Shown here: piece by piece, positions 55,401-64,000 of the stretch
How positions within the stretch are numbered: the stretch's first letter is position 1
How the letters are laid out: the number at the start of each line of letters is the position of its first letter
NCBI RefSeq assembly: GCF_042477335.2
Contig: NC_091256.1
Span: forward strand, 22,596,501-22,660,500
Reading direction: 5' to 3'
DNA: 64,000 nucleotides
From: Ovis canadensis
Lineage: Eukaryota > Chordata > Mammalia > Artiodactyla > Bovidae
Notes under the pieces: model-generated
The model's input: only the letters and a program-made list of their open reading frames with translations
What the model was told of the DNA's origin: nothing
Database searches by the model: none
Program-made: the position numbers and the translations under genes

Positions 55401-58384
55401 GGCCACATTTTAACGTTACCACGATATGAACTACTAGAGCTGGGTTCTCCACCTTGGTTCTCTTGCCTTGGTGGGATTAGACACTTTGGGTTTGATAGTT
55501 ATTTTGTTTCGACACTTTGGGCCAGGTAATTATTTGTTTTTGGGTGCTGTCCTGTGCATTGTAGGATGTTCAGTATCTCTGGCTTCTACCTACGAGTTGC
55601 TGCCCCCCCCCACAAGTGACAATAGTGGCAGTAAAGGCGTCTTCAGACATTTTGAAACGTTCGTGAGGGAGAGGGGGATTATCTTGGTTGAGAACCACTG
55701 GGGGACTCTGATGTAGTTGACATTAAATTAAAATTTTAATTTGTATAGTATAAAATTTTAATTTAATTTGTATAGTAATTTGTATTTTAAAATGTATAGT
55801 ATTGGAATTTTGGAAAGGGATCAGGACTGAATACGTGATCTGAAAGTCGCTGTTAAGTGCTAGTTACGTATTACCACTTTATGGATCAAGTGGACAATAA
55901 GGAAGAAAGAGAGCCATGGGCAGAATTGTGGGAACTTAGCAGCTGAGTGAAGAGGGTGGATGAAGAGGAGTCAGAGATAGAGAGAGACTGAGAAGGGACA
56001 GTCATGGGTGGTGCTTCAGTGAAAATCAGTGGGGACAGTTTTTAATATACTCCCTTTGTAAATAATTAGAAAATAGTAAAGAAAGGGCTAGGATTTGCTG
56101 TGAACTTGATCAGTTTTGCCATTTTAATTTGTCATGTCATATTGCCCCTAAATGTGCATTTCTTTCTGTTGGTATTTTATTTAATGGTGAAGGGGAAAAT
56201 GCATTGTTTTGTCTTCTGAAGAAATAATTTATTTCAGGTTGCCGAGGTGCCCAAGTAGAAGAAATATGGAGTTTAGAGCCTGAGAATTTTGAAAAACTAA
56301 AGTAAGTATGTTTTAAATTATGTTAAAAATATGTCTATACTTAAGCAAACTTAAGCCCATTATCTCCTTTATATTTTTCAACTGTGTAAGGGGCTTCCCT
56401 CATAACTCAGTTGGTAAAGAATCTGCCTGCAATATGAGAGACCTGGGTTCAATCCCTGGGTTGTGAAGATCCCCTAGAGAAGGGAAAGACTACCCACTCC
56501 AGTATTCTGGCCTAGAGAATTCCACGGACTGTGTAGTCCAAAAAATCAGACATGACTGAGTGACTTTCAAAAACAAAAAAAGGTCGATATTATTCCCATT
56601 TTATAACCAAGAATCCGATGCTTATAGATAAGTAATTCACAAGGGATTCAAAACTAGGTCTGTGTAATTCCATATCAACAAAGTACTGATTGGTCAACTT
56701 TTTTTTTTTTTTTAACAACATTCACTTTATAGATCGATAGTGTTAGAACGTGGAACACATTTTAACACAAACACAAAACACATGAATAATAGGTCAGTCT
56801 ACAAAACTGTATTTAATAGATAATGTACTTGGCTAACCCAATGTATTGATAATAATTCAGAACTTTTTTCCCCTACATTATTACATTGCCTCTTGGGGAG
56901 GTTCCAGTTCAGATTCCGAATGTTGATTCCTGGAAGTACCTTCCTCTTACCCCATCCTTCTGACTGGAGTCACTTGTCTGAGTCTCTCCCTAACCCTGAA
57001 ACCTCTGTGTCCACAAGCACCAACCCTGTATTACAGATGGAAGGCTAGAAGAGTTTTCGATGTGGGAAGCATTCTTAGAGTCCTGGAATAGGGACTCTAG
57101 GGATATGCTTTTAATATCTTCAGTAAGGAAATAGTTTAACGACCCCCCTCCCCCCATTTTTCTCCTTCCCCACAAAAGGAACAGTCATTTTGGATGGAGT
57201 AAGAGGATGATCAGGGAAGATTAATTAACAGTGTATCATTTAACCTGTCTTTGCTGAATAGGAAAGAATTTGTTGTGTGGAAGGTAGTGATAAAGACTGG
57301 AGAGACTCCTCACGTGGTGATTTAATTGTTCAGTGGTAACAACCATTGTAGGGAAGTGTGTGAGATGCAGCATCCATCCAGTAATTACATAGTTTGCAGT
57401 ATATATGCCATCAGCTGATTTATCTGTAAGCATCCTACGTGAACTTTGTTCCTGTATATTGGAATTCACTCTAGGGCTAACAACTTCTAGTTTTGCCGTG
57501 TTCGTTCTGGTTTTAAGTGAGGGTGATAAATGGTAGAACTGAATAATCCGCAGGTTTAAGAATATACCTTTCATTATAATTCCATTTTAATTGATGTAAT
57601 TTTAAGTTTTGTTAGCCTTATCTTGGGCAACATTCTAGTAACTATGAGTAGCAATGCTGCTGCTGCTGCTAAGTCGCTTCAGTCGTGTCTGACTCAGTGC
57701 GACCCCATAGACGGCAGCCCACCAGGCTCCCCCACCCCTGGGATTCTCCAAGCAAGAACACTGGAGTGGGTTGCCATTTCCTTCTCCAGTGCATGAAAGT
57801 GAAAAGTGAAAGTGAAGTCGCTCAGTCATGTCTGACTGTTAGCGACCCCATGGACTGGACCCCAGGACCAGGCTTCTCCGTCCACGGGATTTTCCAGGCA
57901 AGAGTACTGGAGTGGGTTGCCATTGCTTTCTCCGATGAGTAGCAGTAGAAATCGTAAAAAATTTTCTCTCATTTACTTCATTTGCACTGTATTTCTTAAG
58001 TAAGTGACTAAAACTTAATATATTGACAATGTTTTATAGAAGTAAAGAATCTTCCTGCAGTACGGGAGACCTGGGTTTGATCCCTGGGTTGGGAAGATCC
58101 CCTGGAGGAGGGCATGGCAACCCACTCCAGGATTCTTGCCTGGAGAATCCCCATGGACAGAGGAACCTGGCAGGCTACAGTCTATGGGGTCACAAAGAGT
58201 TGGACATGACCGAGTGACTAAGCATAGCACGTATAGGAAGCTGGGTTTGGTGTCACTAATTTGTATTTTATTTTGTAGGCCAGTTCATGGGTTGATTTTT
58301 CTTTTCAAGTGGCAACCAGGAGAAGAACCAGCAGGCTCTGTGGTTCAGGACTCCAGACTGGACACAATCTTTTTTGCCAAGCAG
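46338..58384 (+). CDS. UCHL5: UCHL5 / UCH37 deubiquitinase, N-terminal part (first three coding exons)
   Basis: UCHL5 is a UCH-family cysteine protease that trims ubiquitin chains at the 26S proteasome (bound to ADRM1) and is held inactive in the INO80 complex. Exons 46338-46413, 56238-56301 and 58279-58384 join in frame to give codons 1-82: MTGNAGEWCLMESDPGVFTE through to FFAKQ. This is the start of the UCH domain, including the ubiquitin-facing ESDPGVFTELI segment. The catalytic Cys (Cys88 in human) should open the next exon, which lies beyond the window. The rest of the gene, about 250 codons, is missing only because the window ends. Sequence up to Gln82 is essentially that of the human protein. 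Transcription is likely from the CpG island shared with RO60. Confidence 0.96.
47245..47461 (-). mobile_element. Bov-tA SINE
   Basis: Reverse-strand copy from CATGCTCAGTCGCTTCAG to GAGCCACCAGGAAGCCC. It is the first ruminant repeat in UCHL5 intron 1. Confidence 0.9.
47702..47758 (-). mobile_element. Bov-tA SINE, reduced to both ends
   Basis: TGCTCAGTCCTGTCC joined to TTTACCACTAGCGCCACCTG: the two ends of a reverse-strand SINE with the middle lost. Confidence 0.55.
48155..48332 (-). mobile_element. BovB LINE terminal fragment, minus strand
   Basis: TTCAGTTCAGTTCAGTTTCTC start and 175 bases of the BovB end. Confidence 0.88.
48622..48668 (+). mobile_element. Bov-A SINE fragment
   Basis: Only the first 45 bases or so of a Bov-A unit (GGAGAAGGCGATGGCACCCC and onward). 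Confidence 0.75.
49060..50075 (+). repeat. Ancient L1M ORF2 fragment
   Basis: Sense L1 words in order, such as ATGGATAAACCTCTAGTCAG, CTTCTCCAGAGACATTGGAG, GAAACTGCAGACCCATATC and TATCCCAGGAATTCAGGG, with stops throughout. Confidence 0.7.
50080..51020 (-). repeat. Old endogenous-retrovirus remnant with env TM fragment
   Basis: The minus strand at about 50700-50805 reads as the conserved core of a class-I retroviral transmembrane envelope subunit: a Leu-Asp-Phe segment, an Asp-Gln-Gly stretch, then Val-Cys-Ala and a CX6C pair. The second cysteine of the usual CX6CC is replaced, and a stop follows within two codons. A frame-shifted LEKVTWL-like segment follows at about 50655-50675. The flanks are probably the same element but show nothing readable. 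Thoroughly broken and non-functional. Confidence 0.55.
51028..51211 (-). mobile_element. Bov-tA SINE
   Basis: GAAAGTTGCTCAGTTGTGTCC to GAGCTACCAGGG, reverse strand. Confidence 0.9.
51548..51752 (+). mobile_element. Bov-tA SINE
   Basis: Diverged head GTGGCTTAGTGTTAAAGAATCC, then a Bov-A body ending at ACAACTGAGCACGCAC. Confidence 0.85.
52190..52400 (-). mobile_element. Bov-tA SINE
   Basis: Reverse strand, GTGTCCCACTCTTTGCCACC to CTGAGCCATTGATTGGAAAAG. The tRNA-like end is slightly altered. Confidence 0.88.
52685..52830 (-). repeat. MIR SINE fragment
   Basis: Words in MIR order on the + strand (antisense): CATTTTAAACTTGAGGAAAG, GAGGCTCAAAGAC and ACAACCCAGGCCTCTTGA. Confidence 0.65.
52885..53095 (+). 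mobile_element. Bov-tA SINE
   Basis: GGCTTCCCTGGTGGCTCAGA head to GACTGAGCAACTAACAC. Confidence 0.92.
53113..54050 (-). mobile_element. BovB LINE with open RT core and an internal deletion
   Basis: The minus strand keeps one open frame across the palm region: FIDYAKAFD near 53960, the GCILSPCLFNLY block and the YADD motif near 53650. The 3' side lacks about 200 bases between the TTCAG-repeat end and the CATCACTCCTTCC segment that other copies here retain. It is truncated upstream near 54050 and so cannot move itself. Confidence 0.92.
54436..54645 (+). mobile_element. Bov-tA SINE
   Basis: GGCTTCCTTGGTAGCTCAGC head to CACAATAGAGTGATTAC. Confidence 0.9.
55120..55243 (-). mobile_element. Bov-tA SINE fragment with target-site duplication
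   Basis: Reverse-strand partial copy. The flanks share AAAGTGTGTGAA (about 55110 and 55242). Confidence 0.85.
55447..55715 (-). repeat. Ancient hAT-type element (MER20-like)
   Basis: GTGCTGTCCTGTGCATTGTAGGATGTTCAG and GGTTGAGAACCACTGG are signatures of an old mammalian hAT family. A poly-C run lies at 55603-55611. The exact subfamily is uncertain. Confidence 0.65.
56238..56301 (+). CDS. UCHL5: UCHL5 coding exon 2
   Basis: Acceptor ATTTCAG before 56238, donor GTAAGT from 56302. Completes codon 26 and runs to codon 46 plus two bases: GCRGAQVEEIWSLEPENFEK and onward. Confidence 0.96.
56391..56575 (+). mobile_element. Bov-tA SINE
   Basis: GGCTTCCCTCATAACTCAGT head to GACTGAGTGACTTTC. About 90 bases downstream of UCHL5 exon 2. 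Confidence 0.88.
56699..57600 (-). pseudogene. Possible retrocopy or inserted mRNA-like sequence, parent unknown
   Basis: Starts on the + strand with a T run (56699-56715), which is a poly(A) tail for a minus-strand insert, with a TATAAA hexamer 13 bases upstream of the tail. The minus strand then holds 112 codons open (57574-57236), starting MKGIFLNLRIIQFYHLSPSL. I recognise neither this peptide nor the 3' part. A target-site duplication was not found. It could simply be unique intron sequence next to a T run. Confidence 0.3.
57652..57940 (-). mobile_element. Bov-A2 SINE with target-site duplication
   Basis: Reverse-strand dimer, flanked by ATGAGTAGCA at about 57644 and 57935. Confidence 0.93.
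58038..58230 (+). mobile_element. Bov-tA SINE next to UCHL5 exon 3
   Basis: Lacks the first bases of the tRNA-like head. The body runs to GAGTGACTAAGCATAGC, ending 48 bases before exon 3. Confidence 0.9.
58279..58384 (+). CDS. UCHL5: UCHL5 coding exon 3
   Basis: Acceptor TTTTGTAG before 58279, donor GTATGG from 58385. Codons 47-82, PVHGLIFLFKWQPGEEPAGS and onward to FFAKQ. It ends six residues before the catalytic cysteine expected in the next exon. Confidence 0.96.
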
Positions 58385-58468
58385 GTATGGTCGTTGGACA
58401 CTCTGAATTCTCAAGAGCAATGCTTTTTATCAACCTGTGTGTTTTCCACCTGTGTGTCTCTAGTGTAG

Positions 58469-59794
58469 CAGTTCTCAAGTTTCTTGGTCTTAGGATTCCT
58501 TAACATTCTTAAAATTATTGAGATCCCCGAAGATCTTCTTTATTTGAATTTTATTTATTAATATTTATCATTTAGATATTAAACTGAGACATTTAAAGTA
58601 TTTATTAATGGATTTAAAAGAGTAAATTCTATTAATGATAACATTCTTTAAATAAAACATATGTATATTTACCAAAGCAAGAGTAGTGAAAAGACTGCAT
58701 TGCTTTACATTTTTGTAAATCTCTTTAATGTCTGGGTTAATAGGACACAGCTGGCTTCTCCTATCAGCTTTATTCAGTCTATTGCAATATTTTTGTTTTG
58801 TCTTGTTTTCATTTGAAATATATGAAGAAAATTTAGTCTCATACACGTATATAGTTGAGGAGGAAGGAGTATGTTCATTTCTTTTCTAGGAAATTATGGA
58901 TATTCTTTGATATCAAAACTCCAAAAATGTTCTTCTTCTAAAGATTGGTTGCAATGTGAAATCTGAACTCATATTAGTAAACTTCGTACTTCGTTTTATT
59001 AAAATCCTTAGGTTTATCTTGCTCTTCAAAAGGATCTTTTACTCATGCAGCATCTGATAACATTGTGTGTTGGTCATTTTGAAAATTTACCAACTGATTT
59101 TGATTTTGTAAATGTTAGTATGTATGATTATGAAACTTTTAAACTCACAGAGGTGGGTCTAAGTCTTATAAAATTCTAATTTTCACTTGAAAGTTCAAAT
59201 TTTATCAAGGATACCAAATATTATCAGGTGTTTTCCTTGAAGTGACAGACTCAATTCACACATTTCAAGAAAATAACTGCCAGATACAGTCTGAACTACT
59301 GTATTTATCTGCCATATGTCCTTTCAAGTAAAAATTATGTTCCTGGAGAAAACTTAGCTGACAGTTCAAACAGTAGCAAGGGTGCCTTTCCTGGAATTGA
59401 CTGGCATATTTTGGTTTATAGTAAAAGTGGTGTATTTGTATTTCCTGTTTCACTCAGCAAATATTAAAGAATTATACTCTGTGGTCAAAATGAAATTAAA
59501 ATAGTTTTTACTGCTTTATCAAAGATGTTCTTCAGTAAAAACTGGTTTTTGTTTTGCTAGTTTTTAGAATTATACCTATGTGTCAGTGAGAGAATTTAGT
59601 ACCACTGCCTAAGTATGTTAATAAAATAGCAGCAGTGTTACCCACGATTGCTTTTGTGCTGCAGTGCAAATATGAAAGCAGGGGAAAACCAAAGACTGTC
59701 CTGGACTTATTATGGAGACAATTTTGAGCTCACAGATCCCTTGCAAATGGTCTTAGAAGTTCCCAGGGGTCCAGGTATCCCATTTTGAGAACTG
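58469..59794. mobile_element. Ancient hAT-type DNA transposon, about 1.3 kb
   Basis: The ends are inverted: CAGTTCTCAA at 58469 and TTGAGAACTG ending at 59794. The interior contains words of an old mammalian hAT element (GGTCTTAGGATTCCTTAACA near the left end, CCCAGGGGTCCAGG near the right). No transposase frame survives, and a target-site duplication is not clear. Confidence 0.6.
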
Positions 59795-59814
59795 CAGTTC
59801 TAATGTATACAATA

Positions 59815-60270
59815 AACATTGAAGCAACATTATTAGATGCCTGCATATTTTAGAGTCCATTGTTTGGAAAAGCTGGAAAAGAGAATGCTGAAAGAGGCTC
59901 GATTAATATAGAAAATCTAAGCTAAAGATGATTGCATTTGTTTGAAAATAGCACTGCTTTCTAAGACTCAAAAGATTAAGATAAACTGTTAAACCTTTAG
60001 AAAGGTGGAAACAATAAAACTGTTAATTCTCATTACTGCCCTTTTAACCTAACGTTTCCTATTCCACTTTGTAATTTGTTTTTCTTTTTCCTCTTCTTTT
60101 ATTACTTCTTTGTTTTCCTCCCAACTTTTAAGAACGGAGTGTTTTTAAAGAAATTAGAATTTTCTTGCTTTACTTAAAGGATTAGAAAAACATTATATTA
60201 TCATTTTGTAGTTAAAGTACTTAAGTTACAGAAATGTCATGATGAGTGAATATACACCTGTGTCTGCTAA
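59815..60270. other. UCHL5 intron 3 sequence without recognised elements
   Basis: AT-rich, with no exon or repeat family recognised. Confidence 0.5.
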
Positions 60271-60274
60271 CCCC

Positions 60275-60655
60275 TCCCAGCAGTTTGACTCATTCATTAA
60301 TCATCAAATAGTTGTTGAGCACTTCCTTTGTGCTAGACTTTATTTTAGATACTAGGGGTATAATGGTGGGTAAGACAGGCATGTCTCATTTATTACTGTC
60401 ATGATAACAGTACCAATGGAAGCCAATATTTACCATTCCTGTTGTGTGCCAGATATTGTGCTTTAGACTATATTATTTATTTAATCCTTGCAGCAGCCCT
60501 GTGAGGTTGTTATCCTCATTTCACAGATGAAGAAATTGAGGCCTAGGAAAATTTACTTGGCTGAGGTCCCACAACTAGTACATGGTGGATCCAGAATTTA
60601 AACCCAGGTCTAAAGCCCAGGTTTGTCGTTTCACATTCTGTACTACCTCCCACAA
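60275..60655. repeat. L2 end followed by MIR (ancient)
   Basis: TTGTTGAGCACTTCCTTTGTG (L2-like) at 60310, then MIR words CCTCATTTCACAGATGAAGA and AACCCAGGTCTAAAGCCC. Confidence 0.65.
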
Positions 60656-60794
60656 TTTCTATCCATCTGTTGACACATTCTTATTATCATTTTTTTAACT
60701 GAAGTTTGACTGTTGTGCAAAATATTTTGGTTCTTTTTTCACTTGAAACTTGATTTTGTTCCATTTCAGTGCACATAACAGTATTAGATAACAT

Positions 60795-61030
60795 ATTGAA
60801 GGTTTATTAGGTACTTACATATATCTTATTTTTTATTATTAATTTACTTGTAGTAACTGATCCTCACAACAACCCTATGTGGTTTTACAACTTCCTCATT
60901 ATTTCACAGATGTGGAAACTGAGTCCCAGAGAGATTAAGAAACTTGCCCAAGTTATGCGGCTAGTCAGTGGCAGAGCTGGGTGCAAACCAAGGCACTGCT
61001 ACGTTGAAGTCCATCCCATATCACACCACT
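60795..61030 (-). repeat. MIR SINE (ancient)
   Basis: ATCCTCACAACAACCCTATG, TCACAGATGTGGAAACTGAG and CTAGTCAGTGGCAGAGCTGG in antisense MIR order. Confidence 0.75.
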
Positions 61031-61053
61031 ACTTCTTTTAAAAGCATAGATCA

Positions 61054-61208
61054 CTCAGTTCAGTTGCTCAGTCGTGTCCAACTCTTTGCCACCCCATGGA
61101 CTGCATCACGGTAGGCTTCCCTGTCCATCACCAACTCCTGGAGTTTACTCAAACTCATGTCCATTGAGTTGGTGATGCCATCCAATCACCTCATCCTCTG
61201 TCGTCCTT
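61054..61208 (-). mobile_element. BovB LINE terminal fragment, minus strand
   Basis: TCAGTTGCTCAGTCGTGTCC to CATCCTCTGTCGTCC, the last 150 bases or so of BovB. Confidence 0.85.
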
Positions 61209-61764
61209 AGTATAAGTGTCCTGTAATTTTTTAACTCACTTCTTAAGGGTAAACATTTTGAGATTCTTCTCATGTAATGCAAATAATCCATTTGTGAGTT
61301 GTAATATTTTATATTTATATAAGTACCATTGTACTATAATAATTATAATAATATAATTATAATCATAGTGTGTGATAATCTAGATAGTACAGAAGAAGTA
61401 GGGAACAGACAGTTTCATCCTTCAGGTGATTTTTCTAATTTTTAAGAACATTTTTGTTATTTCCATATGGAATCACATCAATTTAGAGAATGTTACTGCC
61501 TGTCTTACGCTAATCATATGCTGTAATTGGAAGTATGCAGGTGTGTGGGTCATTGATTAACAAAATATTGAGAAAAGAAATTATCTTCTGATAATGATTA
61601 TTTGTGTTTAAGGATCCAAGAATAACCTTTTTGGTAATGCTTCTCTGCAAAACATTGTTGTCTCACTGCTGTTTCACCGATGAGAAGCTGAGGTCTGTTT
61701 GATGTATTGTTAAGGTCATGCTATGGTGGTATTGGGTGTGTGTGTGACTCCGCCTGTTCAGTCT

Positions 61765-63480
61765 TTCAGGAAAGATCGGTTGTGTGTCTGCAATGTGCCA
61801 GACACTGTGACAGGTGCTTGAGAGACAAGCAATGGTCAGGATCCCTGCCCTCCAAAGTGTTTAGAGTTTAGTGGAGGAGATTGGTTAAGCAGTGAAATGA
61901 AATACTATAGTGGAAATAAATGCTGCATGGAGTGAACCACCTTGTGAAGTTTGAAAATAATCTATTAAGAGTACGCTCACTTTGGACACTAACTGCAGGG
62001 TTTTGGGTCTTCAGTCCACCTTCCCTTCTGACACTTGCAAGTTTGGGGAGTCCCCAAACCCATCCTCAGGTTCTGTAGTTTGTTAAAGTCATAGACCTTA
62101 CCATAAGCTGTGTAATAAACTATGTTTTAGTCACATGATGACTTTATTACAGTGAGAGGACAGATTAAACTCAGCCATGTGAAGAGACACATGGGTCAGA
62201 GGCCAAGAGCGTTCTCTGTACGCTGCTTCTGGCTGTCTTCTCCCAGGGGAGTCACGGACAGCACCAGCTTCACTGGCGGTGATTGTGACAAAGCGCGCGG
62301 TATTCAGGCCATCTCAGCTGATTCCTGGGATCCAGTTTTTAGTGGCCCTCAGTCTCCAGCCACATGAAGACTGAGCCGTTGGTCTAGAACCCACCCCAGT
62401 CACATTGTGAGACTATCTGTGTGGTGCCCAGCCTCCAGGTGAACACAGACGCTTTTGCCAGGCATGGCTCTTCATGAGCTTAGAGATTACCTCCCAGGAG
62501 CCAAGGGCCAAGGCCAGGCCTCTTTTAGGGCGAGGCTAAATTCTTCACTACACACATGAAAATGGGACTGACCTTTCAGGGAGATCTGAGAAAGCGTCCC
62601 TGAGTAAGTGACAATTCAGCTGAAATCTAAAGGTTAAGTAGGTATTAAGTGGGGGAAGGAAGCTGAGGATCATCCCAGATTACTACAGCTGTATGATAGA
62701 AAGGAGTAGGGCTGGTAGCGTGCACTGGAAGAAGGCCAGTACAGCTGGGCTAGAGAGAACACGGGCAGGGTGGCAAGAAATACAAGCAGCACGTGAGTCA
62801 GGGTTTAGTCTGATCAACTGTAGAGAAACAACGCTTTGTGAGAAAGACAGGTTTTTCTCTTTCCCATCCACTGTCAAAGCCAGCAGGGTGGCAGGCTCTT
62901 TTGCTTTGTTCCGTTGTATGTGCTTTCTATTCCAGAGTTACTTCTTGGTCCGAGATGATAGTTGGAATTTCAGCTGTTTCTTCTCAACTCCACATCCTTG
63001 ACAGTAGGAGAGGACAGCACCCTCCTTTTTGACGGACGTTTTCTAGAATTTGCCTGTGCCGCCTGCTTTCTTCTCTTTGGCTAGAACTCAGTCATATGAC
63101 TACTTAGTGGCAGAGGAGACTGGGGAGCTGTCTTCATTCCAGGTGAATGTGGACCCAGATACATGTGAGTCCTTTGTTCTGGAAGAGGGAGAAGGTGGAT
63201 ATTAGAGACTGACTCCCCGCTTCCTGCCAAGGTGCCAACAGAGGCGAATTATGCTTGAGCCCTTTGTCTGTATCCTAAGAGCAGTAGAAGTTTACTGAGG
63301 TGTTTTAAGAAGGGTGATATGATTAGATTTTCATTTAGAGGAGATCACTTTGGCTCCCGTGTGGGGAGTGTGTTTGAGGAAGAAGGAGTGGTATAGGGTA
63401 GAGATGACATAGCAGTTAATAGACTTCTGTAGAAGTCCATGCCAGAGTAGGTAACACTCCTAGTAGGGATAGATGTGAAC
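61765..63480 (+). repeat. Scattered L2-like LINE fragments with an unassigned insert
   Basis: L2-like pieces at about 61765-61935, 62560-62660 and 63240-63480 (for example GAGGAGATTGGTTAAGCAG and GAGATCACTTTGGCTCCCG) lie in order. Between them, 61940-62550 and 62660-63230 hold sequence I cannot assign, the first possibly an old LTR. No UCHL5 exon was found here. Confidence 0.4.
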
Positions 63481-63546
63481 AGATTTGAGTATCACTTAAG
63501 AGATAAAGTAACTAGCACCTTTAATGTGTAACGATTGGGAGTGACT

Positions 63547-63753
63547 AAGTGAAGTCGTTCAGTTGTGTCCAACTCTTTGCGACCCCATGGACTGTAGCCT
63601 GTCAGGCTCCTCCGTCCATGGGATTTTCCAGGCAAGAGTGCTGGAGTAGGTTGCCATTTCCTTCTCCAGAGGATCTTCCTGACCCAGGGATCGAACCTGG
63701 GTCTCCCACTTTGCAGGCAGGCACCTTACCATCTGAGCCACCAGGGAAGCCTT
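63547..63753 (-). mobile_element. Bov-tA SINE
   Basis: Reverse-strand copy from GTGAAGTCGTTCAGTTGTGTC to GAGCCACCAGGGAAGCC. Confidence 0.92.
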
Positions 63754-64000
63754 GTGGGGGGTAGTGACTAAGGAAGAGAGCATATCAGTCGATGATGCCT
63801 GTGCTTTGCTTTTCTCCTTTTTAAAAAATTGACCTTCCGGTCCACGAAATGGAATTACTATTATCCCTGATTGGTGACATACATTCCTGCCCTCCTTTAC
63901 TTTACTCATTTGGTTACTTTATAACTAGTAAGCACCTTAGAACTCACCCTAGTAAACCTGCCCAAGTAAACCCGCCATCTGTCATTCCCTGTGTCCCCCC

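Overview
The window is nuclear DNA from a ruminant, most likely a bovid. Two things show this: BovB (RTE) LINE fragments whose 3' ends carry runs of ACTGA, and dozens of Bov-tA, Bov-A2 and tRNA-Glu-type (CHR-2-like) SINEs on both strands. No prokaryotic, viral or organellar gene system is present. Cattle versus sheep or goat cannot be decided here.

Three conserved vertebrate genes account for the coding content. (1) GLRX2, glutaredoxin-2, on the + strand: four coding exons between 3890 and 12821, 156 codons, complete. (2) RO60 (TROVE2), the 60-kDa Ro/SS-A ribonucleoprotein, on the - strand: eight coding exons between 32508 and 21594, 538 codons, complete. It has a candidate 5' non-coding exon in the CpG island near 45.8 kb and an inferred very long 3' UTR reaching about 15.04 kb. 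(3) UCHL5 (UCH37), a proteasome and INO80 deubiquitinase, on the + strand: only the first three coding exons (46338-58384, codons 1-82). The rest lies to the right of the window. Exon ends were placed by joining translations across GT/AG splice sites, and every junction keeps frame.

Layout. 1-2300: an old L1 3' end split by a BovB, followed by a second BovB in the opposite orientation. 2300-3300: repeat-poor upstream sequence with a perfect DR1 site. 3300-4200: GLRX2 CpG-island promoter and exon 1. 4.2-12.7 kb: SINE/LINE-rich GLRX2 introns. 13-15 kb: the short gap between the two convergent gene ends. 15-21.6 kb: about 6.5 kb free of ruminant repeats, read as RO60 3' UTR, with an internal 190-bp duplication. 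21.6-32.5 kb: RO60 coding exons, with a 3.2-kb ancient L1 in the intron at 25.2-28.4 kb. 32.5-45.8 kb: RO60 intron 1, with a truncated L1, several BovB copies and an LTR-like block. 45.4-46.6 kb: CpG island shared by the divergent RO60 and UCHL5 promoters. 46.4-64 kb: UCHL5 introns, holding an old endogenous-retrovirus envelope remnant, a possible retrocopy, a hAT transposon and many SINEs.

The three genes are not one pathway: they are a thiol-disulfide oxidoreductase, an RNA quality-control ring protein and a deubiquitinase that sit side by side. The structural link is architectural. GLRX2 and RO60 converge tail to tail, and RO60 and UCHL5 diverge head to head from one CpG island. I found no previously undescribed biological system. 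The most notable signals are the collapsed alternative GLRX2 reading frame, the perfect DR1 element, the duplication inside the RO60 3' UTR, and the hidden env fragment.
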